Assembly: GCA_047967505.1 (NCBI GenBank)
Contig: CM106539.1
DNA length: 64,000 nucleotides
From: Dipteris shenzhenensis
Taxonomy: Eukaryota > Polypodiophyta > Polypodiopsida > Gleicheniales
Reading direction: 5' to 3' (one strand)
The notes below the pieces were generated by a model. The model was not told the origin of the DNA. It did no database searches and saw only the letters and a program-made list of their open reading frames with translations. This document shows, piece by piece, positions 44,285 through 56,019 of the stretch; position 1 is the stretch's first letter; each line of letters starts with the position of its first letter. The position numbers were made by a program, and so were the translations under genes.

Positions 44285-47200
44285 CTATCCAATGCCCATC
44301 AATACACGACAATACTCAAACCGCTGACTAGGTAGACTCTTCGTCAGCATATCTGCAGGGTTATCATCTGTATGAACCTTGACAAGCTCTATGCGCTTGT
44401 CCTCAAGTACCTCCCTGATGAAATGGTACCTGACCTCAATGTTTTTGGTCTTTGCATGAAAGACCGGATTCCGTGCTAGCTGAATAGCACTCATGGAATC
44501 ACTATGCAATGTTGGTACACCTGTATGAATCCCCAAATCTCCCACTAGCCGATCAAGCCATATAGCCTCCTTGCAACCCTCTGTGGCTGCAACATACTCA
44601 GCCTCTGTGGTAGACAAAGCAACGCACTTCTGTGCACGAGACATCCACGACACTGCACCACCTGCAAAGGTGAACACATAACCAGAAGTGGATCTCCTAC
44701 TATCCACATGCCCTGCATAGTCTGAATCTGTGTACCCAAGTACACGCATGTCTCCTTTACCAAAGCAAATGCACATCTCCTTGGTACCCTTCATGTACCT
44801 CATGATGCACTTAACTGCCTCCCAATGCCTCTTTCCTGGATTAGCCATATACCGGCTAACAACTCCCTCTGCAAATGGAATGTCTGGTCTAGTAGCTATC
44901 ATAGCATACATAAGACTCCCAACTGCTGATGCATAAGGAACCTTGGCCATCATGGCCCTCTCCTCATCTGATTTGGGACTATCTGTATGACTCAGTTTCA
45001 CATATGGAGGCAATGGAGTACTCACTGCCTTCCCCCCCTCCATATTGAAATGCTGCAATACTTTTGTAACATACTCTTTTTGTGAAAGCCAAAGGAGTTT
45101 CCTACTCCGATCACGCGTGATGCGTATACCAAGAATATGACCTGCAAGTCCCAAATCCTTCATATCAAAGGCCTCATGCAACTTGGCCTTTAATGCATCT
45201 AGCTCATAAGTATTCTTGCTAGCCAATAGCATATCATCCACCTATAGTGCTAGGATTATCAAGCTATTATCCTTAGCCCTTTTAGTGTAGAGGCAGTGAT
45301 CAATTTCACTCCTTCTAAAACCCTGGGACCGAATGAAAGCATCAAACTTTTGATACCATTCTCTAGGTGCTTGCTTAAGACCACAGAGACTCTTTTTCAG
45401 CTTGCAAACTAAATGCTCTTTGGCCCTTTCTTCAAAGCCTTCCGGCTGCACCATGTAAATTTCCTCATGCAAATCCCCATGCAAGAAAGCTGTCTTGACA
45501 TCCATTTGCATAAGCTCCATATCCTCTACTGCCACTAGTCCAAGCATGCATCTAAGTGTGGTCATCTTCACAACCGGAGAGAATATCTCATCAAAGTCCA
45601 CACCCTTCTCTTGCTTGAACCCTTTAGCAACCAAACGGGCCTTGTACCTAGGCACATCATCACCTGTGACCTTCATTTTGTAGACCCATTTACATGGCAA
45701 TGCTTTCTTTCCATGTGGCAAAGAAACCAAGTCCCAAGTCTTATTCTTCATAAGTGAACTCATCTCTGATTGCATAGCATACTCCCACTTGCGTTGATCC
45801 TCACGCATCATAGCCTCTCTATAGCAAGAAGGCTCCCCGCAATCAGTAAGCATCACATAGTCTACTCCTGGAACAAACCTATCAGGCGGTCTAGACACTC
45901 TAGATGATCTTCTCAAGGGCATTTCAGCTTGCTGTCCCACTTGCATATCAGCCACATTTGGCTCATCATTTCCACCAATAGATGATCCATCATCTACCCT
46001 TGATTGTATACCTGTGGGAGTACTTGGTGGTACCATTTCTTGCACATTTGGTGCATGGACAGCTTGCTGTCTATCAACATAGGCAGGTGGATTCACATCC
46101 TGGAAAGTGATTCTCCTCATTTCCACATCCCTCATGGGTGCCTTATGCATCTTCTTCTCATTGAAGACCACATCACGGCTGCGTATGATCTTCTTTGCTT
46201 CTGGATCCCAGAGACGATAGCCCATCTCTCCACTTTCACCATAACCTAGAAAGATGCATTTCCTAGACTTAGGATCTAGCTTCTTTTGAAGCTCTTTTGG
46301 CACATGTGCATATGCCTCACCCCCAAATATATGCAAATGAGAGTAAGAGGGCTTCTTTCCACTCCATGCCTCTTCAGGAATACCACCATCCAAACTCTTA
46401 CTAGGTGATCTATTGATCACATGCACTGCAGTCTTCATTGCCTCAGCCCAAAAACCACCAGAAAGACTTGCATTGGAAAGCATGCATTGCAACCTTTCTT
46501 GAATGGTACGGTTCATCTTTTCTGCAACTGGATTTTGCTCTGGAGTACGAGGGGATGTAAGCTCCCTCTTAATCCCATGAGTATCACAGAAATGCTGAAA
46601 GTCATGATAGAGATACTCTCCACCATTGTCAGTCCGTAGGCATTTAAGCATTCTACCTGACTGATTCTCAACCAAGGCTAGCCATTTCTGAAATACCTGG
46701 AATACATCACTCTTCCGAGCTATAGCATAAGTCCACACTTTCCTAGTTGCATCATCAATGAATGTGACATAGTATTCAGCCCCGCCTAATGACCGTGTAG
46801 GCATGGGACCACATACGTCTGAATGCACCAAATCAAGCATTTCAAACTCTTTCTTTCCCCTTCTTTTATGGACTGATTTAGTCTGCTTCCCATAGAGATA
46901 GTGCTCACAAAATTCAAAATCAGAGAAACTCAAATGCGGTACATAACCCAAACGGCATAAGAGTTTCATTCCATTCTGGCTCATGTGCCCCAACCTGCAA
47001 TGCCACAAAGAAGTGCTTGGCTGCTCGGTTATTGCAACAACATGATCAAATACCCCTGATACATGTAAGGGATACAAAGTCCCACACTTGGCACCCCTAG
47101 CCAAAAGCATAGAGCCCTTTTGAATTTTCCAACTTTGAAAGCCAAAAGTGGTGTGAAAACCAACATCATCTAGCTGACCCACTGAAATAAGACTCTTGGT

Positions 47201-47560
47201 CAACTTAGGCACATGTCTCACATGTTTCAAAACAAATGCAGACCCATTTGCAAAAGAAAACTTTATGTCACCTGCTCCCACTATGTCACATGCATAGTCA
47301 TTTCCAAGATGCACACAACCTGTCTTTCCACTATCATATGTGGAGAACCATTCCCTATGGGGAGTAACATGGAATGAAGCACCAGAATCCAAAATCCAAT
47401 CCTGGGAATATGCATCATCTGAAGTGATAAGCAACTCTGCAGATAAACTAGACATGAAGAGAACATCATTGTCACTATCATGTGTGACTGCATTGATCTC
47501 CTCAATCTTTACTTTTCCTTTGTCCTCCTTGGACTCTCTTCCTTTTGATTTGCACCCCAA
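44285..47560 (-). pseudogene. Copia 2 pol, interrupted by a stop in the RT active site
   Basis: 47560-45242 encodes protease (WILDSGASFHVT), the pre-integrase domain (CRLGHMSQNG), integrase (D in HSDVCG, D in RTDNGGEY, E in EQNPVAEKMN) and the first part of reverse transcriptase. The frame stops at TAG (45241-45243 region) and continues directly as VDDMLLAS in 45240-44285, through RNase H (YTDSDYAGH, STTEAEY, HSDSMSA). The stop occupies the tyrosine of the YVDD box. Otherwise the protein is complete. Confidence 0.92.
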
Positions 47561-48327
47561 TTTGCATTCTTTTTCTTATCCTTTTGCTCTCTTTTCAGCT
47601 TGTAGCAATCCTTTTTCTTATGGCCCTTCTTGCCACAATGGTGACACTCAATGTTCCGTGCCCTGGATTTGCTACGAGACTTCCCTCTTTCTTGGGACTT
47701 CCCCCTGAACTGTGATCTGCCCCTTTGCACATTTAAGGCTGCATCCTGCTTGTTGCCATCCATAGACTTCCGTCTAATCTCCTCGGCCAACAAGCTACCC
47801 ACAACATCATCAAATTTCAGTACTCCACCAGGTGCAGAGTTACTGACAGCTGTACGGAAATGAACATAAGAGAAATATTGCCTTAGTCTCCGCATCAAAA
47901 TTCATTTTCTGAGCCTGAAGTTGGCTGAAAATAATATTGAATTCATTCAAGTGAGAAGCAATGGAGACCCCTTCCTTCATCTGCAGCTCAAACAACCTCT
48001 TCATGAGGTAAACTTTATTAGAGGCAGTTTCCTTCTCATAAGTGGCACACAGTTTCTTCCACAAATCTTCCGTAGTCTGCTCATTACTACTGTGAAATAA
48101 ACTAAATCTGCAAGATGAAGTGTAATAGTAGACTTTGCTAATGCATCCAACTCATTCCAATCATCCCGAGACATATTTGCACGCTTAGCTTCAATCCCTG
48201 CCAAGGGTTTAATCTGCTTCTTTTGAATAAGCACATCCCTTATTTGTTCTTTCCACAAAGAAAAGTTTGTCCCATCAATTTTTCTAATGCTGAAAAACTC
48301 CTTTTCAGACATGGAAGAGGATGCCAT
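47509..48327 (-). pseudogene. Copia 2 gag, frameshifted
   Basis: ATG at 48327 (MASSSMSEKEFFSIRKIDGT). The reading changes frame near 48080 (to TTEDLWKKLCATYEKE) and again near 47860 (to TAVSNSAPGGVLKFDD). It ends with a zinc knuckle CHHCGKKGHKKKDC (about 47650) and overlaps the pol frame around 47510-47560 in another frame. The last shift could in principle be programmed, but the two upstream ones look like decay. Confidence 0.85.
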
Positions 48328-49736
48328 GATGCAAATGAAACAAAATCCCAAATGCTAGTACCTGCAAGAGAGAATCACACCAAATACTAGGTGCACCCAA
48401 ATGTGTATGCCACAATAGAGTGAAATATCACCAAAACTCAAAGCTCAAAGCATCTGACTCATGTGCATATACTATGCATCCATATGAGCAAATCTGGCCC
48501 AAAAGAAAATGCCAATAAGTGCCAAATGACTCAAGCATAAACACTGTCCACTGGCATATGCATCAATAATGTCTCATCCAAGAGAGCATAGCACTATCAG
48601 TGCATCACCTGCAATGTTTCAAAGCTATCCCTCAGCATAAAATAGCATCCATGTGCAAAGCGTCCATAAAAAAATAGCATCTCACAAGGCAATTTGGGCC
48701 TATCAGCACATCCAACAAGGACCGCAATGCATCCAAATGCCCTATAAATCATCCACTGCAACCCAATGCATACCACGAATGAGCGCACAGTGCTCAAACT
48801 GCAACCAGAGTGATCTGCATAAGGTATGCTCAAGAAATCATAGTCCCACGGTAATGAGCGCTACTGAAAATAGAACCTGAGATGCCTCAAAACATGGGCG
48901 CCATTGCATAATCGGACTCAACAGAAAATCTGCAAATATCTCTCTTCTGCCAGAACTCCAAAATCCCAACCGATGAGTGAGAAATGGGAGTCAACACTTA
49001 TCCACTGCCATGTGGCATAAATCTAAGGTTTCAAAACCTTAGAATGAAAAATGCATAACAGAGAGACGAAATCGAATACACAGAGATCTATAACTGTGAA
49101 AATCCTCCACCGAATTGGGCAAGAACTGACAGGTAGGGGTTTTTGGGCATCCGAAACGCAATGGGACAGACGGTTTTGGAAACCGTGGTCTCAATCACTG
49201 GGTCCAACACACAGACTGAAAAACGTTTTTGGAAACTGTTTGTAAACTCCACCGGAGTGCGAATGATGAGCAACATAGAAGTTTTAGGACCTCCTGAGTC
49301 CACCAGAACTGACAGATCTGCAAATGGTTGCTCCAAACTTGAGTTCCAACACCCGGGCAAAAAACGCAGGAACTGACACAGTGAGTCAGAAATCCACTGA
49401 AATGATCCCAGATTCAAGAATGAAGGTGTTTCCAAGCTCCTGAAGTAATGTGGACACCAAAAGCAAGCAATAGGTGCCTCTACAAGTCAATACGGAGTCT
49501 CTGTCATCGAACGGAACAGAAAAAAGCTCAAAAAATGACTTTTTCTTTGAAACCACTTAACAGGCTCTCAAAACCACTTCGCAAAGCCAAAGTGACTTTT
49601 CCAAAGGTTCCTCCAAGGTCTCTGCACACTCGGATGCAAGTAAAGTCACCCACAAAGCTTCCCACAGAGCTTCTCCTTTCTCCCACAGAGCTGATGAGCT
49701 TCCAAGCATTCATGCACGCTCAGCTAGATCACCCGG
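48328..49736 (-). other. Copia 2 untranslated leader
   Basis: About 1.4 kb between primer-binding site and gag. No domain is recognised in any frame. Confidence 0.6.
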
Positions 49737-49750
49737 GCTCTGATACCAGT

Positions 49751-49931
49751 TGAGAGTGCTCTCAACGGAAGCAAGAACGGAAGAAGGAGAGAGAGAGAGA
49801 GAGGGAGACAGAGAGCCACACAAGTTTTGGTGGGTGCAGAACCACCCTAAACTTCTTTTTCATTCATTTATATATGTGTTTAAGTATTGTAAATAACCGG
49901 GGTTAAGGCACAGTGACCTTTAACCCCCACA
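49751..49931 (-). repeat. 5' LTR of Copia 2
   Basis: 181 bp, three differences from the other LTR. Confidence 0.95.
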
Positions 49932-50041
49932 TTAGTTACATCCTCTACACCTTCTCCCTCTCTCTCCCTCTATCGGAGCTGCTTTCTCCCTCCAAGCTAC
50001 ACCTTCTAGTCCACTATTGTTGTTGTGACCTCTGTACAAGC

Positions 50042-50940
50042 ATGGTGAGGAGACCATACATGTACTCTATGTCCCACAGGAGCAAAAATGCACTGGGTGA
50101 ATGGGTGCCTTGCACCTACAACTTGAATGATTGCATAGACATGAGAGGATGTGCGAAGGGTCCACATAAGCTTCCCAAGAGCAAAAGAGGTGATCTTTTG
50201 CATGAATGGAAGGGCCGCATCATGAAGTTCAAGCTTGGTAAGAAAGGATTGCTTGCAAAGGTGCAACACATCTACATGGGGAAGGACATGCACCTTCCTC
50301 CATCAAGCAATCAACCGACAATACCATTGCATTGTAAGTCTGCATTTTGTGTAAGATTTTGAAGTGTATTGAGTCAGCATGAAATTGTATTTTGAAATAG
50401 AACCAGTGTAATGAGTCAATTTGAAATTGTATTTTGAAATAGCACTTGTGCATAGCAGATGTATTTCCTTCAGACTTTGAGGAGTGGGAACCAGTCAAGT
50501 GCTTCTTAGGTAAGTTTACTGCCATTCATGAGGATTTAGGAAGGCAAATGCATGCTGGAGAGAAGTCCTCTGCTTTGAAATAGAGAAATATCTATTGGTA
50601 TAATGTGAAGTACATTACTCCAAGGACAGCATCAGGCTATGGCCATCTTCAATGCATTGCAACACCACAACTTGAAGACATGGGACATAAGAACAATGCA
50701 ATCATACAAGGAAAAGATTGCAAAGGATGTGGGCATGGCCATGAAGTTTACATTTGGCTCTAAATTGGTAAGGTTGTCTTGGTTTATGCCTTTGCACATT
50801 TTTGCTTCTTGTTTTTATAATATCCAGATGCACAAAACAAAAACCATGTGGTCATGCAAGTGCCTACATGAGAATGCCCTTGAGGAATTGCTTGGGGTGA
50901 ATTGGGAAACAATTGTGAATTTTGCAATTTTTCAATAAAT
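50042..50940 (+). pseudogene. Gene A, array unit 4
   Basis: ATG at 50042, exon 1 and donor (CATTGTAAGTC near 50335) as in unit 1. The same TAG in SSALK*RN (about 50580). A small deletion removes DCIMVDI near 50682. It also lacks the terminal exon. Separated from its leader by Copia 2. Confidence 0.6.
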
Positions 50941-51125
50941 AGTGGTGCAATTAATTTTGATGTTTTGAATGGTTTTCTTTCATGTCAATGTCAAGTTTTT
51001 CCCAAAATTTTTATAATTATTTTTATTTTTTATATTTAGAACATTTGGGTATATATAGCTTATAAAGTTACTTTAGTTTCAAAGTTCACTATCATAGCCA
51101 TAGTTCTCCTAGCTACCAAACTACC

Positions 51126-51806
51126 ATGGATTCTGCTAGGTTTTCCTTCCATGATTTCATCTCCCGTACTCCATTAATTGATAGAGAGGAGGAGTTATTT
51201 CCAGTCTTTGATAAGAGCATAGATGTCCTAGGCACCTACTTGGGAGCCCGAGATGATTTTGAAGACCCCATCAAGTACATGCAAGACTACATCACAAGTT
51301 TTGCATATCAACTTGATGAGTCTACAAAAAGATGCGTCCCAATTGATTATTTAAAGTACTTGTTCAATCAAGAACCGAGGTTTGTGAATCGTTTAGATCA
51401 CTTTTAAGCCTAGCTCACACCCCTAGGGTTTAGGGACGTGGACACTGATGACCTCCTAGCATGTGGAGTCATCGGAAAGATAGGAAATAGGTCCCTATCT
51501 TGGGAAATGACCTTTATTTTCCTTCTCCAGGAGGAACAAATGGAAGAGGAAGCCTCGATTTCAAGCCCTCTGACCCTGCCCCTGCCCTTTCCGATCCTCT
51601 TATTTCTATAGATGAGCCCAACATCTACAATGAAGAGCCCATAGATGAAGAAGCTAAGGAGTAGGAAGCTGCATTGGCCCTGGAAGTGCTCCAATGACCT
51701 CCTGAACCCCATTCTACATCTCAAATTCCATCCAACTTGGGCACCACCTTTGTTGACCCCGCAACAATGATATGGTTTCTTTCTCCCCTTCTTGTCGATG
51801 GAGAAC
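51126..51806 (+). pseudogene. Gene B, array unit 4
   Basis: ATG at 51126, stop TAA near 51405 (CACTTTTAA), then the acidic segment to the junction at 51806. Confidence 0.6.
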
Positions 51807-53683
51807 ATTCCATCCTATTTTCTTTCATCAGTTCCTCACTAAACACGCATGACATTCTCTTTCCCAAGATCTCTCTTATTGATAATAGTACACTGGTAAG
51901 ATCTCTCTTTCCGACACTCTTTCTTTCTTGTATTTTGTAACAGTATGACACTTCTACCTCGCTCACCAATCACAACTTCTTCACACCTCCTCTCCCTCTA
52001 CTGTCTGCCGCTGAATGTCCGACATGTGCCTCTCACATCCGCCGCCCAAATGTCCATGCGCTGCCAATCACAACTTCTTTCCGACACTCTTTCTTTCTTG
52101 TATTTTGTAACAGTATGACACTTCTACCTCGCTCACCAATCACAACTTCTTCCCACCTCTTCTCCCTCCACTGTCTGCCGCCGAATGTCTAACATGTGCC
52201 TCTCACATCCGCCGACCAAATGTCCATGCGTTGCCTGAATGCTCGTCGTCATCGCCATTCATTCGTCACCCATTCGCCCGATCACCCATCCGTCATTATT
52301 GTCATCACCCATTCGTTCGTCCACTATCACCATCTCGTCCTTCGTCATCGCTCGTTCGTCCATCACTCCCCGCACGTCGCCCGCCTGCCATTGGTTCCTA
52401 CCATTCATCGCCTGTTCACTCATTCCCGTCGTCCGTCGCCTAAATGTATGTCGCTCGCTCAAAATTTCCATCGCCTGCCTGAATGTTTGTCGCTCGAAAT
52501 TTCCATCACCTGTCGCTTGAATGTCCTTCACCACCCGCCATTAAGGGTAGGGTATTCCCCCTCCCCTTAGAGGAGGGGGAGGTTTATCCCCCTCCCCTTA
52601 TTCCCTGGCTATTGTGGCTGCCCCAAGGAATAAGGGCAGGGGGATGTTATCCCTCCTTCCATTGTCGTGCCCCCTTCCCTCCCGTCGCCCCTTCCATCAT
52701 GCCCCTTTCCCTCCCGTCATGCCCCCTTCCATCTCGTCCCCCCTTCCATCTCCCCTTCCATCGCCCCTTTCGTCGCATCCCCCTTTCCGTACCCCCATCC
52801 ATCGCATCCTCTCCGTTCCCTTCATCCTCTTCTATACATCTGTTCCTTGTGTGTATCCCTTTCGTCCTCTTCCATACATCTCTTCATTTACCTTTCCATC
52901 GCCCTCCATTGTCATTAGGGAAGAATTGGGGTCTCCAAAGGGCCCCCAATTAGTGTTTCCTAATTTCAAGGGATTAGTGAGGTATTTGAGGTGTCCCAAT
53001 GGGAGTGCTCCTTTTTGTGGGGCAATGCCATGTTGAGGTGGAGGGTGGCAGACCTGCAAATAGCCCCTATTGGCTACTCTTCTTACACCGGGGACCACTC
53101 AAACCATCCCCCCCCTCAGCCCATGCTTGACTCTTCTCCCATATGTACCTCCCCCAAACGAACCTACAAGTCATTCAAGAGGCGGTGGGCCCTTCTGGGC
53201 AAAATTTTCCCCCCTCTTAGCTTGTTACAGGCCTGCCCCCTCCTCTTCTTTGGTCCAGCTCCATTCTCCCTCCATTTTTCAAATGTGGGAATTCATTTGG
53301 CATCTTCTCTACCCTCCCTTGCTTTGGTCCACTGTGTTTCTCCCTCTCCGGTACCTCTTGTAGCAGCTGCTCATTCTCTCTCCACTCCTAGCTACAACAC
53401 CTCCTACAGCAGCAGCTGCTCATCCCCCTCTGCTCTTTCTTCCTCCATTCCTAGCTATAGTACCTCCTGTAGTGGCTGCTCATCCCCCTCTGCTCTTCTC
53501 CCTCCATTCCTAACTACAACACCTCCTAGAGTAGCTGCTCATCCTGCTCTACTCTTTCTCCCTCCATTCCTAGATACAGCACATCTTGGAGCTTCTCTCA
53601 AGCTTTAGCTGCACCCTCTATACCTTCTCCCTCTCTCTCCCTCTATCGGAGCTGCTTTCTCCCTCCAAGCTACACCTTCTAGA

Positions 53684-54020
53684 AGTCCTCTGCTTTGAAA
53701 TAGAGAAATATCTATTGGTATAATGCGAAGTACATTACTCCAAGGACGGCATCAGGCTATGGCCATCTTCAATGCATTGCAACACCACAACTTGAAGACA
53801 TGGATTGCATCATGGTGGACATAAGAACAATGCAGTCATATAAGGAAAAGATTGCAAAGGATGTGGGCATGGCCATGAAGTTTACATTTGGCTCTAAATT
53901 GGTAAGGTTGTCTTGGTTTATGCCTTTGCACATTTTTGCTTCTTGTTTTCATAATATCCAGATGCACAAAACAAAAACCATTTTTCAATTAATAGTGGTG
54001 CAATTAATTTTGATGTTTTG
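53684..54020 (+). pseudogene. Gene A fragment, array unit 5
   Basis: A deletion joins the leader (ACCTTCTAG) directly to AAGTCCTCTGC, removing exon 1. YWYNAKYITPRTASGYGHLQ and the following exon remain; a further deletion ends it at MHKTKT. Confidence 0.6.
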
Positions 54021-54178
54021 AATGGTTTTCTTTCATGTCAATGTCAAGTTTTTCCCAAAATTTTTATAATTATTTTTATTTTTTATAGTTAGAACATTTG
54101 GGTATATATAGCTTATAAAGTTACTTTAGTTTCAAAGTTCACTATCATAGCCATAGTTCTCCTAGCTACCAAACTACC

Positions 54179-55517
54179 ATCGATTCTGCTAGGTCTGCCT
54201 TCCATGATTTCATCTACTGTACTCCATTAATTGATAGAGAGGAGGAGTTATTTCCAGTCTTTGATAAGAGCATAGATGTCCTAGGCACCTACTTGGGAGC
54301 CCGAGATGATTTTGAAGACCCCATCAAGTACATGCAAGACTACATCGCAAGTTTTGCATATCAACTTGATGAGTCTACAAAAAGATGGGTCCCAATTGAT
54401 TATTTAAAGTACTTGTTCAATCAAGAACCGAGGTTTGTGAATCATTTAGATCACTTTCAAGCCTAGCTCACACCCCTAGGGTTTAGGGAGGTGGACACTG
54501 ATGACCTCCTAGCATGTGGAGTCATCGGAAACATAGGAAATAGGTCCCTATCTTGGGAAATGACCTTTATTTTCCTTCTCCAGGAGGAACAAATGGAAGA
54601 GGAGGCCTCGACTTCAAGCCCTGACCTTGCCCCTACCGTTTCCGATCCTCTTATTTCTGTAGATGAGCCCAACATCTACAATGAAGAGCCCATAGATGAA
54701 GAAGCTAAGGAGTAGGAAGCTGCATTGGCCCTGGAAGTGCTCCAGTGACCTCCTGAACCCCATTCTACATCTCAAATTCCATCCAACTTGGGCACCACCT
54801 TTGTTGACCCCGCAACAATGATACGGTTTCTTGCTCCCCTTCTTGTCGATGGAGAACAATACCTCTTTCTTCATGACATAGAGGTTATGTTTGGGGTCTC
54901 TGGGAGGATGAAGCTCTTGGTATCATTTGTGGATACGAGGTGGACACGACTATGCAAGAACCTGGGTTTTTGGGAGCAGATGATTCAATAGAAGAGGTTC
55001 TTGCTTTAACACTGCCCCAAATCAAAGATGCAGAGACATCAATCTACTCCAACCTACCTCATGTTCTAGAAGAAGCCTCCACATCTCACTCCAGATAGCA
55101 GGAGGCCTCTAGATCCATTTTCATTGACAAAGAGGAAGGCATTGAGCATGATGACTCCATAGTGGTAAGAAACTATGAGCATGATGACTCCATAGTGGTA
55201 AGAAACAAAAAGTTTTCTCCACATGGACTGATGACCTCCTGAAGTGCAAGGCCTTGTCAAGAGTGATTGGTCATGCTGACATCAATCACAATGTTGATAA
55301 GGTCATTTTGGTGAACCACATGGCTGCCCTCAATGCCTTTTGAATCGATTTTCAAGGTATGGCAATGACAGCAGCAGCCATGTCCCTAGCCAGCAACGAC
55401 AATAGCAATGACTCTCTATCGACTAGGTTTAGAGCTAGGAGTGTATTTGGGAATTCAAAGCCCAATGTTCTTAATGTTTTAGAGAAGAGAGAAAGGCTCT
55501 CAAGCCTTATTGTATAG
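54179..55517 (+). pseudogene. Gene B, array unit 5, reaching the native 3' end
   Basis: The start codon is changed to ATC (54179-54181). The reading otherwise follows the other copies (SFAYQLDESTKRWVPIDYLK). Unlike units 1-4 it continues past LLVDGEQYLFLHD into the acidic tail (to about 55150), a partly duplicated donor region (ACTATGAGCATGATGACTCC), and the last exon (NHMAALNAF, then RSVFGNSKPNVLNVLEKRER). Frameshifts occur near 54895 and 55340. Confidence 0.6.
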
Positions 55518-55730
55518 AAATTTTATTTTATATGAATACAACTATACCTTTTATACAGTGCCCCATTTTGTGTTCTTTTACAAAATTTATTTTATACTGT
55601 CATTGTATTTGGTAACTTTAATTGTTGTTGGCATTAATATTTTCATTCACTATTCTGTTCAAAAGCATGCGATCAGATAAATATTTGTGCTATAATGGTC
55701 ATTTCTGAGCAATCCAGTAAGAATCTCACC

Positions 55731-55845
55731 GCGCGATAGAATGAAAATGTGTTCGGCCCCATATGTGCCATAGCAGGTTTTGCCATTTTTGGGCTTCCTG
55801 CACGATGCCAAACACATTTGCCTTCTACCGCTTGGTGAAAAAACA
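55731..55845. repeat. Reduced intergenic hairpin, second copy
   Basis: Corresponds to 24077-24245. One arm (with CATTTTTGGGCTTCC) is kept, and about 50 bases of the other are deleted. Confidence 0.75.
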
Positions 55846-56019
55846 TCATTTGACCACTCAAATTCACACTGAACTTGCATAAACTGATGGAAAGCATCAC
55901 GTAACATGTATAATAACATGGGAATAGGAATAGAGCATAAAAATATCTTTATTCATTAGCCTCAAAGGGTAGAGATTTACAAAATGATTTAGGTTACACC
56001 AAATGAACCTAAACAACAT

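Larger units (their letters stand above)
44051..49931 (-). mobile_element. Copia element 2, full length but disabled
   Basis: LTRs of 181 bp at 44051-44231 and 49751-49931 differ at three positions. Target duplication TTAGT at 44046-44050 and 49932-49936. Primer-binding site TGGTATCAGAGC at 49737-49748, two bases from the 5' LTR. It interrupts unit 4 of the array between the leader and exon 1 of gene A. The gag has frameshifts and the pol a nonsense codon. Confidence 0.96.
36053..54857 (+). repeat. Head-to-tail array of five units of the transposon's A/B end
   Basis: Units start at ATTCCATCCTATTTTC: unit 1 36053-39572, unit 2 39573-40905, unit 3 40906-42237, unit 4 42238-51806 (with a Copia insertion; 3.7 kb without it), unit 5 51807-54857. 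Each junction joins GATGGAGAAC of gene B to ATTCCATCC inside the fold-back element. Unit 5 instead continues into the gene B 3' end as in copy 1. Units 2 and 3 share a deletion of about 2.2 kb that removes most of gene A. Units 4 and 5 share an additional tandem duplication of about 170-180 bases (42360-42640; 51900-52200). Confidence 0.85.
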
